From Mermis nigrescens (taxonomy: Eukaryota; Nematoda; Enoplea; Mermithida; Mermithidae): DNA of 64,000 bases. Both the position numbers and the translations under genes were made by a program. The stretch is from contig JAVLUZ010000145.1 in the NCBI GenBank assembly GCA_036768485.1, positions 4,620,660 through 4,684,659 on the forward strand, read 5' to 3'. The notes beneath the pieces were generated by a model. It was not told the origin of the DNA, did no database searches, and saw only the letters and a list, made by a program, of their open reading frames with translations. Below, one piece after another: positions 45,639-57,496 of this stretch. Each line of letters begins with the position of its first letter. Within the stretch, counting starts at the first letter, position 1.

Positions 45639-46211
45639 ATAAGCTTAAAAATTATAAATTTGGTCTGTATTTCATGCTAATGAAACTAATGCAAAAACTT
45701 TACCTCGAGTTTAGGAAGTATCTTAGATTTTAAGCATTTTCTTGAATACTTCGGCTCAAAAGAACCAAACTTGAAAAATTTGGAGAAAACATTGAAAAAC
45801 TTATTCTTCTTCAAGTATGAACACAGGAAAATCAAATTTTTTGCTAGATTATATGGACTTTCAAATTCATTCTGGATTTTACAGTTTTGCTTTGAATAGT
45901 GTCTTGATGAGAAATCTTGAAAAATGGCGTTTCTTTCACCAAGACATCATTTTAAGACCATTTTCTAACCTTTGAAAAACTCCACCCAATCAAAATGTCC
46001 CAGGATCCGGCGGAACTCTTTCTGCCAAAATCAATAGGCCTAATTGATTTGTTTTGTTTTACTCTTGGCAATTTCGTGCCATCGGACCCCTAAGAATTTG
46101 GCTGCTGCATATGTACATATGCTTGTAGCTAGCCAGATGTCTTCATTCATATAACCAAATTTCTCAATTTTCAGCATGGAGGTTCTATATTGCAAGTACC
46201 TACTCTTAGAT

Positions 46212-46217
46212 TTTATT
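46212..46217 (-). terminator. Candidate polyadenylation signal
   Basis: AATAAA on the minus strand, about 95 bases beyond the stop of the zinc-finger gene. Confidence 0.5.
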
Positions 46218-46307
46218 GATGCAAAAGCAACAACAAAATACACAATCTATAAACAGATGACTAAAGGATATTAGAGAGAAGGATAACAATACATTAAAAG
46301 AAGCACT

Positions 46308-46933
46308 TTAAGTGCACACTGACAAAAATTTAAAGCTACCTAGCTCACTTGATGACAAAGTACATATTGTACAGTATTCATCTACGGTCACATCACAGAA
46401 ATCAGATTTTTCACTCAATTCCACTTCCGTAGAGCTATCTGAATGCATACTGATGGATGATTTTGGTCTGCAAGATTGATCAGTGAGTGGTTTCTTGTTG
46501 TTGCACCCATGAGTAACTGAAGGATTGGGGTCTTTTTCTGTAAACCTTGACAAAGCTCCCTTCAAAGCACATTTATCAAGCATTGAGAGCCTAATTCCAT
46601 CCAGGCTTTTCAGAAATGTATGTGTATTATCAAACACCAGCTTTGATTGTTTGTCCCTCGATTTCACCTGACTGAAGTACTGTTTGAAAGGAGATCTTGC
46701 AGATATCCATGCTTTCATCTCAAATAAACCATCCTCACTGCTTGAGCTTTGATCCTTTTTGTCTATGTCTGACTGTGCTTCTCTGAAGTTTACACCTGAC
46801 TTTGCAAGGTTTAGATGAGCTTGAACATAAGAAGACAATTTGACGTGAACTGAAATGTCCTTATGGCTGTCAGGTTCGGTTGCAAACAAAATAACTGTAT
46901 CATTTGACAAATCGCACTTTGCAACATGGAAAG
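46308..46933 (-). CDS. Zinc-finger gene, terminal coding exon
   Basis: 208 codons to a TAA at 46308-46310. The acceptor is TTGCTTAAG|CTTTCC (AG at 46935-46934), and a stop lies in frame just upstream, so the exon starts here. The first residues after the split codon (FHVAKC) supply the histidine and last cysteine of a finger begun in the exon at 56139. The remainder is hydrophilic, with S/E/K-rich stretches and no second domain recognised. Nucleic-acid binding is inferred from the fingers. The phase (two bases before the first full codon) fits the one base left over by the upstream exon. Confidence 0.65.
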
Positions 46934-47016
46934 CTTAAGCAAGATATTCAACATATTAACTGGTAATATGCCACAAACAAGTGTTCAAAGGGCAGGGCAG
47001 GCTGGGTAGTGACCAG

Positions 47017-47294
47017 CATACGTGGGCAGCAAGAAAATTCTGTGGGGGTGGGGATGGTGCAAGATTTTTTGAAGGTCAAAAAATGGCCTTAAAAATGGCG
47101 GTATGGCAATAAAAACACCATTTTTTGATGTTTCTCATCAAGCACTATCCATTGGCATCAAAAAATTGCGAAAAAAAAGGAAAAAAATTTTCAGAAATTG
47201 AATTCTGGGGGGTATTTCGATTTCTGGGAGGGGGGTATTTTGGTTTCTGGAGGGGTGCATACCCCCCAAACCCCCAACCCCACGCCCAGGTGTG
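47017..47294 (+). mobile_element. hAT-type MITE
   Basis: 278 bp with perfect duplications GTGACCAG (47009-47016, 47295-47302). Confidence 0.95.
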
Positions 47295-47319
47295 GTGACC
47301 AGGCCACTGGCCACCATGC

Positions 47320-47545
47320 ATGCAAAGCATGGGAATTCTGTGGGGGGGTCAAAATGAGTAAGTGTCTTTTGGGCTAAGAAATGGTAGGTATGCGTTAAAA
47401 ACGCTGTTTTTGGCGTTGCTGACGATGTTTCATCTTTCTAGAGCAAAAAAATGAAAAAATCTAAAAAAATAAAAAAGTTAATAGAATTGAACAAAATATA
47501 GTCAAAACATGAGTATAAAGGCGTGAAGCGCCTAAAATCTGACAC
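47320..47545 (+). repeat. Dispersed repeat R3, copy 2
   Basis: Relative of 17780-18015 (GAACAAAATATAGTCAAAA, GCGTGAAGCGCC). Confidence 0.6.
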
Positions 47546-47639
47546 TTTAGAACGAATAGAGAATTTTTAGAGAATTTTGGGAACTCAAAAAACAGCAGAT
47601 TCTGGGTAAGGGGGGGGGTGAAAAAATATCTGGAGGGGG

Positions 47640-48089
47640 AGTGAAACATTATGAAACTATTTCTATGATGACCACGGATTCATGATATGAGGATTCTAGG
47701 GGATCAGCTTCAAAAATTGTTTAGAATCTTTGAGCTAAAAATTGAATTAAAGAAGACATTTTTTGACATTTCTTCTAATGCTCTTTAAGTTTAGAATATA
47801 ATGATTTCACTGCAAGATTTTATTGCATCAAAAAATATATATACAGTCACAAAACGACAGAAAAGTTTGTGGTAGATACAAAAAGTTATATCTCAGGCAT
47901 TTCTCATCAAGCTCTATCCAGTATCCAGTCCTCTCACTTTTTTTGAACTGATGTTCTCACTCTATTTCTGGAAATTTTTATCCATCTACTTACTATTAAA
48001 ATCAGTGCTAGACTTTGTTAGTATAACGTTTTTTTCATTTGTATGACACACAATAGTGACCCACACACATGGGCATAGCGGGTGATAGG
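47640..48089. other. Intronic, nothing recognised
   Basis: AT-rich, no repeat border or coding signal. CACACATGGGCATAGCGG at about 48064 looks like a stray MITE end. Confidence 0.45.
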
Positions 48090-48338
48090 CTCATATGGGC
48101 GTGAGGAGGGAGGGAAGGGGGGTGGTTGGGGAGTATCCACTCCCTAGAAGGCAGAATACCCACAGAATTCAATTTTTTAATTTTTTTGTTTTTTTCTCAC
48201 AATTTTCTGATGCCAATGGATAGTGCTCAATGAGAAACGTTAAAAAATTGTGTTTTTCTCCATACCACCATTTTAAGATCATTTTTTGACCTTTGAAAAA
48301 TCTTGCAGCCCCCAGAATTTTAATGCTGCCCATCTATG
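48090..48338 (-). mobile_element. hAT-type MITE
   Basis: Reverse copy ending GCTGCCCATCTATG. A possible duplication is GTGATAGG / GTGAAGGG (imperfect). A second, partial MITE start lies just upstream. Confidence 0.7.
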
Positions 48339-48514
48339 GTGAAGGGGTATCACCCCTACCTAAGCTTTTGTAGAATCAGGTATTGTCAAGCCGATTTTGA
48401 GAAAATACCTGCATAAATTGTGATATCAGGTGCATTTTCCAATTGAATTTAATCTATTTCTTTTATATCTGAAACAGCTTTCCACAATGATAATATAATT
48501 AAAAGGTGTGTCAT

Positions 48515-48705
48515 GCGCGACCCAGTCTAGGACATTTGGGTGCAGCTGCATTGGCACGACCATTTTGGCGCAGCTGTTTTGGCGCAGCCACTTTGGCGTA
48601 ATGACAGTTTGGTGCAAGGATGTTTTGGTGTGGTCATTTTGGCGCAATGACATCTTAGTGCAACTGTTTTTGCGCAAGTATTTAAGCGCAACCATTTTGG
48701 TTACA
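48515..48705 (-). repeat. GCxCCAAAA motif array, reverse orientation
   Basis: Ten or more words such as CATTTTGGCGCAGCTG and ATTTTGGCGCAATGAC at about 15-17-bp spacing. It is the reverse complement of the motif at 49790. Confidence 0.7.
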
Positions 48706-48789
48706 TTAATTACAAAATAAACATAAATGTCTGATTTAGACATAAACATAGTGCAGTCAAAGAATTTTGTTAAGCTATTCATCTGAATC

Positions 48790-49571
48790 ACACATTTATG
48801 GTATGACCAAAATTTTAAGGTTATTGGGCATTAGAAATTTTCTATGATAACAAAACCAGAAGATTGACAGTCAAGAAGTCTAAAGCACAATTTTCCCATG
48901 TTTTTTGTGCTGCTTATTGGCATAAAAAAGAAGAAAAGACGATAAATTGAATAGACAGGAACTTCGATTTGAATAACACTTATATCTACAATAAAATTGA
49001 TGACATGATCTATAATTTCTGTAATTGTATTATTAATTCAGCATCAGTTATAAAAACAGGAAATTTTGGGGTTTGCAAAACGTTCTGTTGGTTGCTACAA
49101 TAGGTCCAAAAGTCCGAATTTTCATGTTCTTATGTGATTTGCATGCTTTCAAGCATGCCTATGTTACATACATAGGTACTCATAAATCATGCAGTAGGTA
49201 TACATATTTGAGTAGATTTCTAATTTTATTTTTGAAAAGTAAGAGTTTTTTATCTGAAGTTTTGATTGCAGTATGTCACCCATGAGATGCGCTAAATTTT
49301 TGTTGTGATGGAATAAATTGATAATTGGTTATTTTTTAATTGTCTACAGCTGAATCCCACTACGAAACAAAATCTTAAGATGTAAAAATTTATTCTCTGA
49401 AGATCATAAAAGAGATCTCATTTTATACGCTTCTTCAGTCATTTTAGCCAATGAAAGAAAGCTTTCTTAGAGCAGACACTCTAAAATCAGCAGTATCAGC
49501 AGATGGATGTTGTATTTTTGTTGCATATATTCTTGTGGCAAGGAATAATATAGACCACTTTTACACAATCA
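48790..49571. other. Intronic, nothing recognised
   Basis: AT-rich, with short random open frames on both strands. Confidence 0.45.
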
Positions 49572-49789
49572 TCAAATTTCTCCTTACATATTTATTTTTC
49601 ATTGTTAGCCAAAAAAATTGTAGCACATCTGATTCATGAAATACCTACGTCAGTAATAACCTTCTTCAGTTTCTCCAGCAAGTATACAATATGTATGCAT
49701 AGTAGGTAAGTACTCTTGTAATACACAGTCACACATATACATATATACATATGCACTTTTACATACAACATACACATAAGCGCCCATTT

Positions 49790-49990
49790 TCCTGCACCAA
49801 AATGGCCGCGCAAAAACGACTGCACCAAAACATCCCTACATGAGAAGAATACTGTTGCACTAAAACAGCCATGCCATAATGGCGGCGCCAAAATGTTCCT
49901 GCAACAAAATGTCCTCAAGCCTAAACAGCTGCATCAAAACAGTTGCATCAAAGTGGCTGCGCTAAACTGACTGCACCCAAATGTCCCATT
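49790..49990 (+). repeat. GCxCCAAAA motif array (copy A)
   Basis: Words CTGCACCAAAATGGCC, CTGCACCAAAACATCC, TTGCACTAAAACAGCC, GGCGCCAAAATGTTCC and others at about 15-20-bp spacing. Confidence 0.7.
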
Positions 49991-50434
49991 CCATACACTA
50001 CCCTGACTTTTGTAATCAGCAAAGATTCTTCATCAGTATAAAAACTTTTTGGAATTGTCTGTAGACATGTGCAAATGTTTTAGGTGGGAACGAAAATTAG
50101 AAAAATGTTGGAAACAGTGGTTTTCTGTATTATGTCTCTATAGCTTAAAATTGGATTAAAAAAGGCAGAAAATGCCAAAATTTCTGGTGGATTGTTCAAT
50201 AAAATATTGCTATCTCCCTGTGCAAAACTCTAGCTTTGACTTTAGAAGTCTGAATCAATTAAAATATAAAATCAAGTCATCATCAACGCATGATAATGAC
50301 AGTTTTAATTTGTCTTTACAAAGTATTAAAATAGGGTTTTGAATGATGGTGAAATAAGACAGCATTTACCAATGCTTTGGAACCATTAACTTTTCTGAAC
50401 AATCTATCATATCTGGTACTAAAACAGCTGTGTA

Positions 50435-50690
50435 CACACCTGGGCGTGGGGGGGTTTGGGGGGTATGCACCCCCCAGCTAACAAATACTACCCCCAGAAA
50501 TCAAAATACCCCCCCAGAATTCAATCTTTGAAATTTTTTTTCGGTTTTTTCGCAATTTTTTGATGCCAATGGATAGTGCTTGATGAGAAACGTCGAAAAA
50601 TGGTGTTTTTATCGCCTCTACCACCATTTTTAAGGCCATTTTTTGACCTTCAAAAATCTTGCACCCAGAATTTTCTTGCTGCCCACGTAT
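50435..50690 (-). mobile_element. hAT-type MITE with an empty site in the adjacent duplicate
   Basis: 256 bp flanked by perfect GCTGTGTA (50427-50434, 50691-50698). Copy B reads straight through as CAGCTGCGTATTTG at about 52345, so the MITE arrived after the duplication. Confidence 0.95.
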
Positions 50691-51485
50691 GCTGTGTATT
50701 TGATTTTAAAACGGTTGAAATTACAAAATTATCTGGCGCTTTGCACCATATTTATCTTTTTAATCTTTTATTTTCATTAGCATGCATGTTTTCTTACAAA
50801 CAAAAAAACTTGGTACAGTTATGCTTGCAACTTTTGATCCATTGATACATATGAAAAAATAAAAAACAGTAAATAATCATCATTCACTGCGCTTTCAGGA
50901 AGAGTAGTGCAAATGTGATATTATGCACCTACAGTGTAAGTGCAGTTTAGAGCAGTACATATACATCTCATCATCAAATAATGCTATTCAGTGAGATTGC
51001 TACTTTTAAGATTAACACAAAAACTCTATGATGGGTTTCAATAAAATAGAATGTTTTAAGTAGAAAATTTTAAAACAAGACTGTTTTGTTAAAAACAGTT
51101 ACGCTAGCTTACATCTACAAGTATGCTGTGCTCCAAATACTGCTCAAAGTTTACATGTTCATTACATTATACAGCTTCTGATGTATATTTTGAAAAGAAG
51201 CAAAATAAATATTTTTCTGCTCTAAATTTGACCCCTTTTTGTTTCTTATGTTCATAAATAGTTCACCATCCTGCAATTTCAATTTCAATTTTTTTCCAAT
51301 ATGGCTGCCCCATGAGGTATACATTCTACTCAAGCTATGTTTCATGTTATTGAATGATTAAGCACATTTTGGAAAGTCCAAAAGCTCTTTTAAATGGTAA
51401 CATATTTGCTAAATTTAGTAGAGAACTTCAAGTTTTTCAATATGGCACACGAGAAATGAAGCCACATTGGAAAAAAGTTGTAATC

Positions 51486-53138
51486 CATCAAATTTCTCCT
51501 TACATATTTATTTTTCATTGTTAGCCAAAAAAATTGTAGCACATCTGATTCATGAAATACCTATGTCAGTAATAACCTTCTTCAGTTTCTCCAGCAAGTA
51601 TACAATATGTATGCATAGTAGGTAAGTACTCTTGTAATACACAGTCACACATATACATATATACATATGTACTTTTACATACAACATACACATAAGCGCC
51701 CATTTTCCTGCACCAAAATGGCCGCGCAAAAACGACTGCACCAAAACATCCCTACATGAGAAGAATACTGTTGCACTAAAACAGCCATGCCATAATGGCG
51801 GCGCCAAAATGTTCCTGCAACAAAATGTCCTCAAGCCTAAACAGCTGCATCAAAACAGTTGCATCAAAGTGGCTGCGCCAAACTGACTGCACCCAAATGT
51901 CCCATTCCATACACTACCCTGACTTTTGTAATCAGCAAAGATTCTTCATCAGTATAAAAACTTTTTGGAATTGTCTGTAGACATGTGCAAATGTTTTAGG
52001 TGGGAACGAAAATTAGAAAAATGTTGGAAACAGTGGTTTTCTGTATTATGTCTCTATAGCTTAAAATTGGATTAAAAAAGGCAGAAAATGCCAAAATTTC
52101 TGGTGGATTGTTCAATAAAATATTGCTATCTCCCTGTGCAAAACTTTAGCTTTGACTTTAGAAGTCTGAATCAATTAAAATATAAAATCAAGTCATCATC
52201 AACGCATGATAATGACAGTTTTAATTTGTCTTTACAAAGTATTAAAATTGGGTTTTGAATGATGGTGAAATAAGACAGCATTTACCAATGCTTTGGAACC
52301 ATTAACTTTTCTGAACAATCTATCATATCTGGTACTAAAACAGCTGCGTATTTGATTTTAAAACGGTTGAAATGACAAAATTATCTGGCGCTTTGCACCA
52401 TATTTATCTTTTTAATCTTTTATTTTCATTAGCATGCATGTTTTCTTACAAACAAAAAAATTTGGTACAGTTATGCTTGCAACTTTTGATCCATTGATAC
52501 ATATGAAAAAATAAAAAACAGTAAATAATCATCATTCACTGCGCTTTCAGGAAGAGTAGTGCAAATGTGATATTATGCACCTACAGTGTAAGTGCAGTTT
52601 AGAGCAGTACATATACATCCTCATCATCAAATAATGCTATTCAGTGAGATTGCTACTTTTAAGATTAACACAAAAACTCTATGATGGGTTTCAATAAAAT
52701 AGAATGTTTTAAGTAGAAAATTTTAAAACAAGACTATTTTGTTAAAAACAGTTACGCTAGCTTACATCTACAAGTATGCTGGTGCTCCAAATACTGCTCA
52801 AAGTTTACATGTTCATTACATTATACAGCTTCTGATGTATATTTTGAAAAGAAGCAAAATAAATATTTTTCTGCTCTAAATTTGACCCCTTTTTGTTTCT
52901 TCATGTTCATAAATAGTTCACCATCCTGCAATTTCAATTTCAATTTTTTTCCAATATGGCTGCCCCATGAGGTATACATTCTACTCAAGCTATGTTTCAT
53001 GTTATTGAATGATTAAGCACATTTTGGAAAGTCCAAAAGCTCTTTTAAATGGTAACATATTTGCTAAATTTAGTAGAGAACTCAAGTTTTTCAATATGGC
53101 CACGAGAAATGCTGCCACATTGGATAAAAGTTGTAATT
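51486..53138 (+). repeat. Tandem duplication, copy B (no MITE)
   Basis: 1653 bp, a direct repeat of copy A. Mostly single-base differences (for example CGCCAAACTG versus CGCTAAACTG in the motif array). Confidence 0.9.
51706..51906 (+). repeat. GCxCCAAAA motif array (copy B)
   Basis: Duplicate of the array at 49790-49990. Confidence 0.7.
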
Positions 53139-54110
53139 TTGAAGATTATTCATGAGGGTTTTAACATATTTTTCAGTATATGGGTAGAAAATTGTGCTCT
53201 TTCTAATGAGCTGAGTCACATGTTCTGAATAATTCTAGTTCTTATGGAAAAGTTCAAAAGCCTTTAAAGTTATTCAATGTATGATTAAAATGACATGGGT
53301 TGTGGCACATATGTAAATTATGGCTGGTTCGGGCAGACAACACTGGCCAGGGAAGGGTCAGCTAAAGTTTTATAAGTAAAGTTGACTTAAAATTTGCAAA
53401 CATCTTCTAAATTGATCAGTTTTTAAGCAAGTTTCCAAGTTAAATATTACCTAAAACTTTACATAGACTCAATTCAACATCATATATAATCTTTGAGCCA
53501 TATACAAAGTGACTTGAAATCTATTCATTGAATCTATTGTATGCCTATCCATCCACTGCTTATGTTCAAATACTGTAACACTTTTTGGATTAGGTATAAC
53601 TTCTTTATTCTAATAAGAAAATAACAAAACTCTTGAAATGAGCTAAAAAATGTGCACAAGCTTATACTAATATTTATGATGTTGAGTAAAACCACTTGTA
53701 TTTTAAGCCAGTCATGGCATCATCCTTGCCCAGGAACCTTTAGTTTAAAAAACACACAGTAATGGGAATGTGAGGGTTAATTGGCAATTTTTGATCCATT
53801 TAAAACACTTTGCAGAAATTTGTGATTTTTGTCCTTATCTGAACTTGAGTTTGGTCCTGCTGTACAATTGTACATGTTGTCTTTTTAGATTAAATCCTCC
53901 TTGCACAAGCATGTATGGTTCCGCATTTTTTTTATAAGATGAGAGGTAGTAAGGAATGAGCAACTCATCTAAGCAATAAATGAATACATGCTTATTGTTT
54001 TCATGTCATCCACTGAAGTGAAATTTCCTCTTACATTTTCACAAAAGATAATTTAATTTCATAAACTTCCCGCCGTATACTTCCCACTGCATGGCGCCGC
54101 GTTGACAAAA
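53139..54110. other. Intronic, nothing recognised
   Basis: AT-rich sequence without repeats I can delimit or credible coding. Confidence 0.45.
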
Positions 54111-54199
54111 TGTGCTGCTATACTTCCAAACACAGTTCCGCGCGGCACCGCATGCGCCGCGTGGCACTGTGCAGTGCCGTGTGGAAGTATAGCAGCACA
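54111..54199. repeat. GC-rich 89-bp hairpin
   Basis: Perfect 18-bp inverted arms TGTGCTGCTATACTTCCA / TGGAAGTATAGCAGCACA around a GC-rich centre that is itself palindromic (CGCGCGGC...GCCGCGTG). GC content contrasts sharply with the flanks. The arm word recurs at 55355-55420. Confidence 0.7.
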
Positions 54200-54271
54200 T
54201 TTGCCACGGCGCCGCGCGGCACCGCGCACGTAGATAAATTGAAGTTTGAACACTGTTCAAACTGTTGCCAC

Positions 54272-54547
54272 CATACGTGGGCAGCATACGTGGGCAGCAA
54301 GAAATTTCTGGGGGGGGGTGCAAGATTTTTTTGAAGGTCAAAAAATGGCCTTAAAAACGATGGTATGGTGATAAAAACACCATTTTTCGACGTTTCTCAT
54401 CAAGCACTATCCATTGGCATCAAAAAATTGCGAAAAAAACGAAAAAAATTTTCAAAAATTAAATTCTGGGGGGTCTATTTTGATTTCTAGGGGGGTCTTT
54501 TGGTTTCTGGAGGGGGGTCCAGACCCCCCCCCCCACGCCCATGTGTG
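54272..54547 (+). mobile_element. hAT-type MITE with duplicated left end
   Basis: CATACGTGGGCAG occurs twice, at 54272 and 54285, before a full body ending CCCATGTGTG. No 8-bp flanking repeat was found, which suggests a later rearrangement at its edge. Confidence 0.85.
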
Positions 54548-54774
54548 ACGTGGTGGGACGCGGCGGTCTATATTTATCATGTATTTATGAGGGCAAGCTT
54601 GATTTTAGCAATTTTTATGATGTACTGATGTTTATGGATACATGAAAGCGTGAAAATTGAATATATAATCGATTTTTAAGATGTCTGTGTGCGAAAATGT
54701 GTGCTTCTATGCCTTTCAAAACTTGTTTTTATGATGCTGAAACCGAAAATGAGTAATGTGCACAATCGTTGACC

Positions 54775-55016
54775 TATACCCTTTTCACCTGTTTTCTTGA
54801 CACAGAATACACTATACAGTTTATACATATATTACTTTTTTGCTGTTTTACTGCAGTTTTACGCTTGTTTACAACATCAATGAATTTCATTCGTTGCATT
54901 GTTCACCGCTCTATAATGGTTCAACATTTAGTAATTACAGTAAATGCGTGCAATTTGAAAAATTCTGAAAAATGAATACTGTAATCTGTGTCAAGAAAAT
55001 AAGTGAAAAGGGTATA
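54775..55016. mobile_element. 242-bp hairpin MITE
   Basis: Terminal inverted repeats of about 30 bp (TATACCCTTTTCAC...TTCTTGACACAG and its near-perfect reverse complement), with TA at the borders. Unrelated to the hAT-type family. Confidence 0.65.
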
Positions 55017-55339
55017 AATGGTTGTTCAATTGAAATTTTGCAGTGTTGAAACTGAAAATGAAGTTCATTAATATTTTTAATATTTACTTGTATTTAGATA
55101 CGATTTATTAGATTAAAAGGATATTAAAATGGACAGCAAGGACGATATTATCAAAAATATGATTTTAACTCAATAAATAGCGTATGAAATTGCGCCAGTA
55201 AAAAATCTGTTTTCATTCACTGGTCGAATATACCACCGCCGCTTTGTTCTTTTTCATCTTCTACATATGACAAAATAATAATAACATTAAATTTTTGTCC
55301 ATTCTAGTATGAATTTCTGTAGTCAATAAATTTTTTTCT

Positions 55340-55455
55340 GCCACGTGGTGCTGCTTGGAAGTATAGCAGCACAACCCATGCCGCGCAGCGCGTGCGGCGC
55401 TGCGTTGGAAGTATAGCAGCTATTTTGCATTGCGTGGCGAAGTATGGCAGGGCCT
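55340..55455. repeat. GC-rich island with repeated hairpin arm
   Basis: TTGGAAGTATAGCAGC occurs twice around GCCGCGCAGCGCGTGCGGCGC. Same vocabulary as the 54111 hairpin. Confidence 0.6.
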
Positions 55456-56138
55456 TTAGAATGTTCTGGACCATATCCTCAGAAGAAGTAATATGCAACA
55501 AACATTCCTAGAGCGGAATATCTAAAAATTTGACATAAAATTTGCATTAATTCATATTTAATTCCACAAAAATTGATTTACTCACTTGAAGAACATAATA
55601 TTTATGTTTATTTACAATTTAAATCATAAAGATGAGTTGTCTTCGCTTTATCATTTGGTTATATTTCTCAAATTAGATCTGTATTCTCCGTACAGGCTAA
55701 ATTTTACAAAAAAATGTGAAAATTTAGCTAAAACTCATTTCAGTTGTTTAGGATAAATTGACTCATTCCTATGAACTTATAATGTACGTATGTAAAACAG
55801 TACTCAGAAATGTACATTAACACATGGCTGCTCAGGCAGCTATGTGCCATTTACACTGCATGCAGATTCAAGGCTAATGTAAATCCATATATTACTATTG
55901 CTTAAAATTTATAAAAAATAAATATGCAATAGAAATGAGATGAAAATTCTGTATTAACAAATCGAAATCATATACTCGTGTGAATGATAAACAGTGCCAA
56001 AACTAGAAAGAATACCTCTTGGTAGTCTCAATTTTAATTCACCTTGATACAGTCTGAATCATCCTATTTACCATCTAATAACTCACTCCCATGGTGAAGT
56101 AAGATTATCTAGCCTGTGATGACATTCAAAATACTTAC
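55456..56138. other. Intronic, nothing recognised
   Basis: AT-rich intron sequence adjoining the splice donor. Confidence 0.45.
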
Positions 56139-56326
56139 CTAGCAAATTCCCAAGCCGCGTTTGAAAGCCACATGAGCAAGAATAGGCTTGGTCAGACAAA
56201 GGTTCATTATAGACAATCCTTGTGAAGCCACGATGAATGTGTGAATAAGTATGTTTCTTGGCATGTATTGCAAATGATGTCTTGCAATATGTACGAAACT
56301 TACATATTCGGCATTGAAGGCTGAAT
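56139..56326 (-). CDS. Zinc-finger gene, internal exon (two fingers)
   Basis: Encodes a C2H2 finger CRICKFRTYCKTSFAIHAKKH (CX2CX12HX3H), and the start of a second finger, SCSCGFQTRLGNLL, whose H and C come from the next exon. The donor is CTAG|GTAAGT (intron starts at 56138), a perfect consensus. The acceptor is less certain: GTTGTTCAG|A (exon from 56326) fits the phase of the exon at 58191, while TTCACAG|AA (from 56357) has a better position but the wrong phase for that partner. The finger with CxCGF, GN and LA resembles those of animal nuclear proteins of the ADNP/POGZ/MEP-1 kind, which is a family-level guess only. Confidence 0.7.
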
Positions 56327-56339
56327 CTGAACAACATCT

Positions 56340-57488
56340 CCTGAGAACTTTTGTTTTCTGTGAAGTTATAATAATGAAGCAATTTGTCCAGATTTTATTG
56401 GATAGTTGGTTAGATCGGGCTTTTGAATTTTGTAGATAATGGATTTCTGTCCAAGACCAAAGATATTGCTTAGAGTGATTTTTAAAAAATGCATGTTTAA
56501 GTATAACAAAACACTAAGTTACAAATATTTGAAAAACCAATTATGTCTAACTCAGTCATCTAGACAATGTGGTTTAAGTATAAATTTACAGCAAAATTTT
56601 CTTAAAGCTAGGCAAGTGACAAGTAAAAGGAATAGGAGCACACATTGGCATGGGGGGTCGAGGGGGGGAATTGGCACCCACAGAAATTTAAAAAACCCTT
56701 GCAGATTATGCGGACCCCCAGAATTCTATTTCAGTAACATTTTTGGCGATTTCACCCTACCAGATTGACAGAATTTTCTTGTTGCACATAAATGAATAGG
56801 CAGTAAAGAAGAGGAAAAAATTAAATAAATAAAAGCTGCACAATGACATTAATGTTGTATGTTGCAACATAGTGGAGTATTCATAATTCTCAAAATTGTG
56901 AAAAATGATAGTCTGAAAATCCACTATTTATGTGCGAAATATCAATTATTTCTCTATTTCACGCATGTAATTTTACTCAGATGGGATCATTCCAGACGCA
57001 CAAGCAAGATTTCTGGAAATTGTTTATGTAAAAGTGCTCATGAAGCGATAGATTCATTTTATATGATAAGCCCACAACAAAAGCAATTGAAAGCACAAAC
57101 AAAAGATGACTCTAAAAGACCATACTTGGAGCAAGATATGTACATATGTATATAGTACATGTGACAGGGAAGGGGTTGAAGTTGGGCAACCACCTCTCAA
57201 AGTCAAAAACTTTTTAATCCTAATTTTTTTAGAAAAACTTGCATCTTTCTTGGCAATTTCTATGTGGTTTTTGTCATTTTTGGCCAAAAAAGAGCAACAA
57301 AGAAAAAACAATCCAATAGTATAATAATCTTTTCAATCCATGCTAGAATAAGGCAAAGCAGTCAGCAAAGAAGCTGAATCTAAGCTCATTTCATATTACT
57401 CCAGAACTCTAATCAGAGAACACCTAATAAAATTCTGCCATGCTGTGCCTATTTTTTACAATTATTATCAGCAAGAATGATAGCAATG
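56340..57488. other. Intronic, nothing firm
   Basis: AT-rich. 56640-56792 (CACATTGGCATGGGGGGTCGAGG...TTGTTGCACATAAATG) may be a very worn reverse MITE. The open frames here look random. Confidence 0.4.
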
Positions 57489-57496
57489 ATCATCAG

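Larger units (their letters stand above)
44160..45920 (+). repeat. Satellite-tail repeat R6, copy 2, split by a solo LTR
   Basis: 44160-44393 and 45639-45920 are the two halves of the sequence that is continuous at 9226-9830. The split lies at ATGAATAAT. Confidence 0.7.
49572..51485 (+). repeat. Tandem duplication, copy A (with MITE)
   Basis: About 1.65 kb, apart from the inserted MITE, repeated directly by copy B with very few differences. It begins ATCAAATTTCTCCTTACATA and ends GGAAAAAAGTTGTAAT. The junction with B is immediate. Confidence 0.9.
46934..56138 (-). other. 9.2-kb intron of the zinc-finger gene
   Basis: Inferred from the donor at 56138 and the acceptor at 46934. It contains four MITEs, a GCxCCAAAA array, a 1.65-kb tandem duplication, GC-rich hairpins and a hairpin MITE. 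No other coding sequence was seen in it. Confidence 0.55.

Noticed and set aside
49634..51834. Identical 94-codon minus frames in two places.
   Set aside because: They are the same non-coding segment in the tandem duplication. The identity reflects recent copying, not coding constraint.
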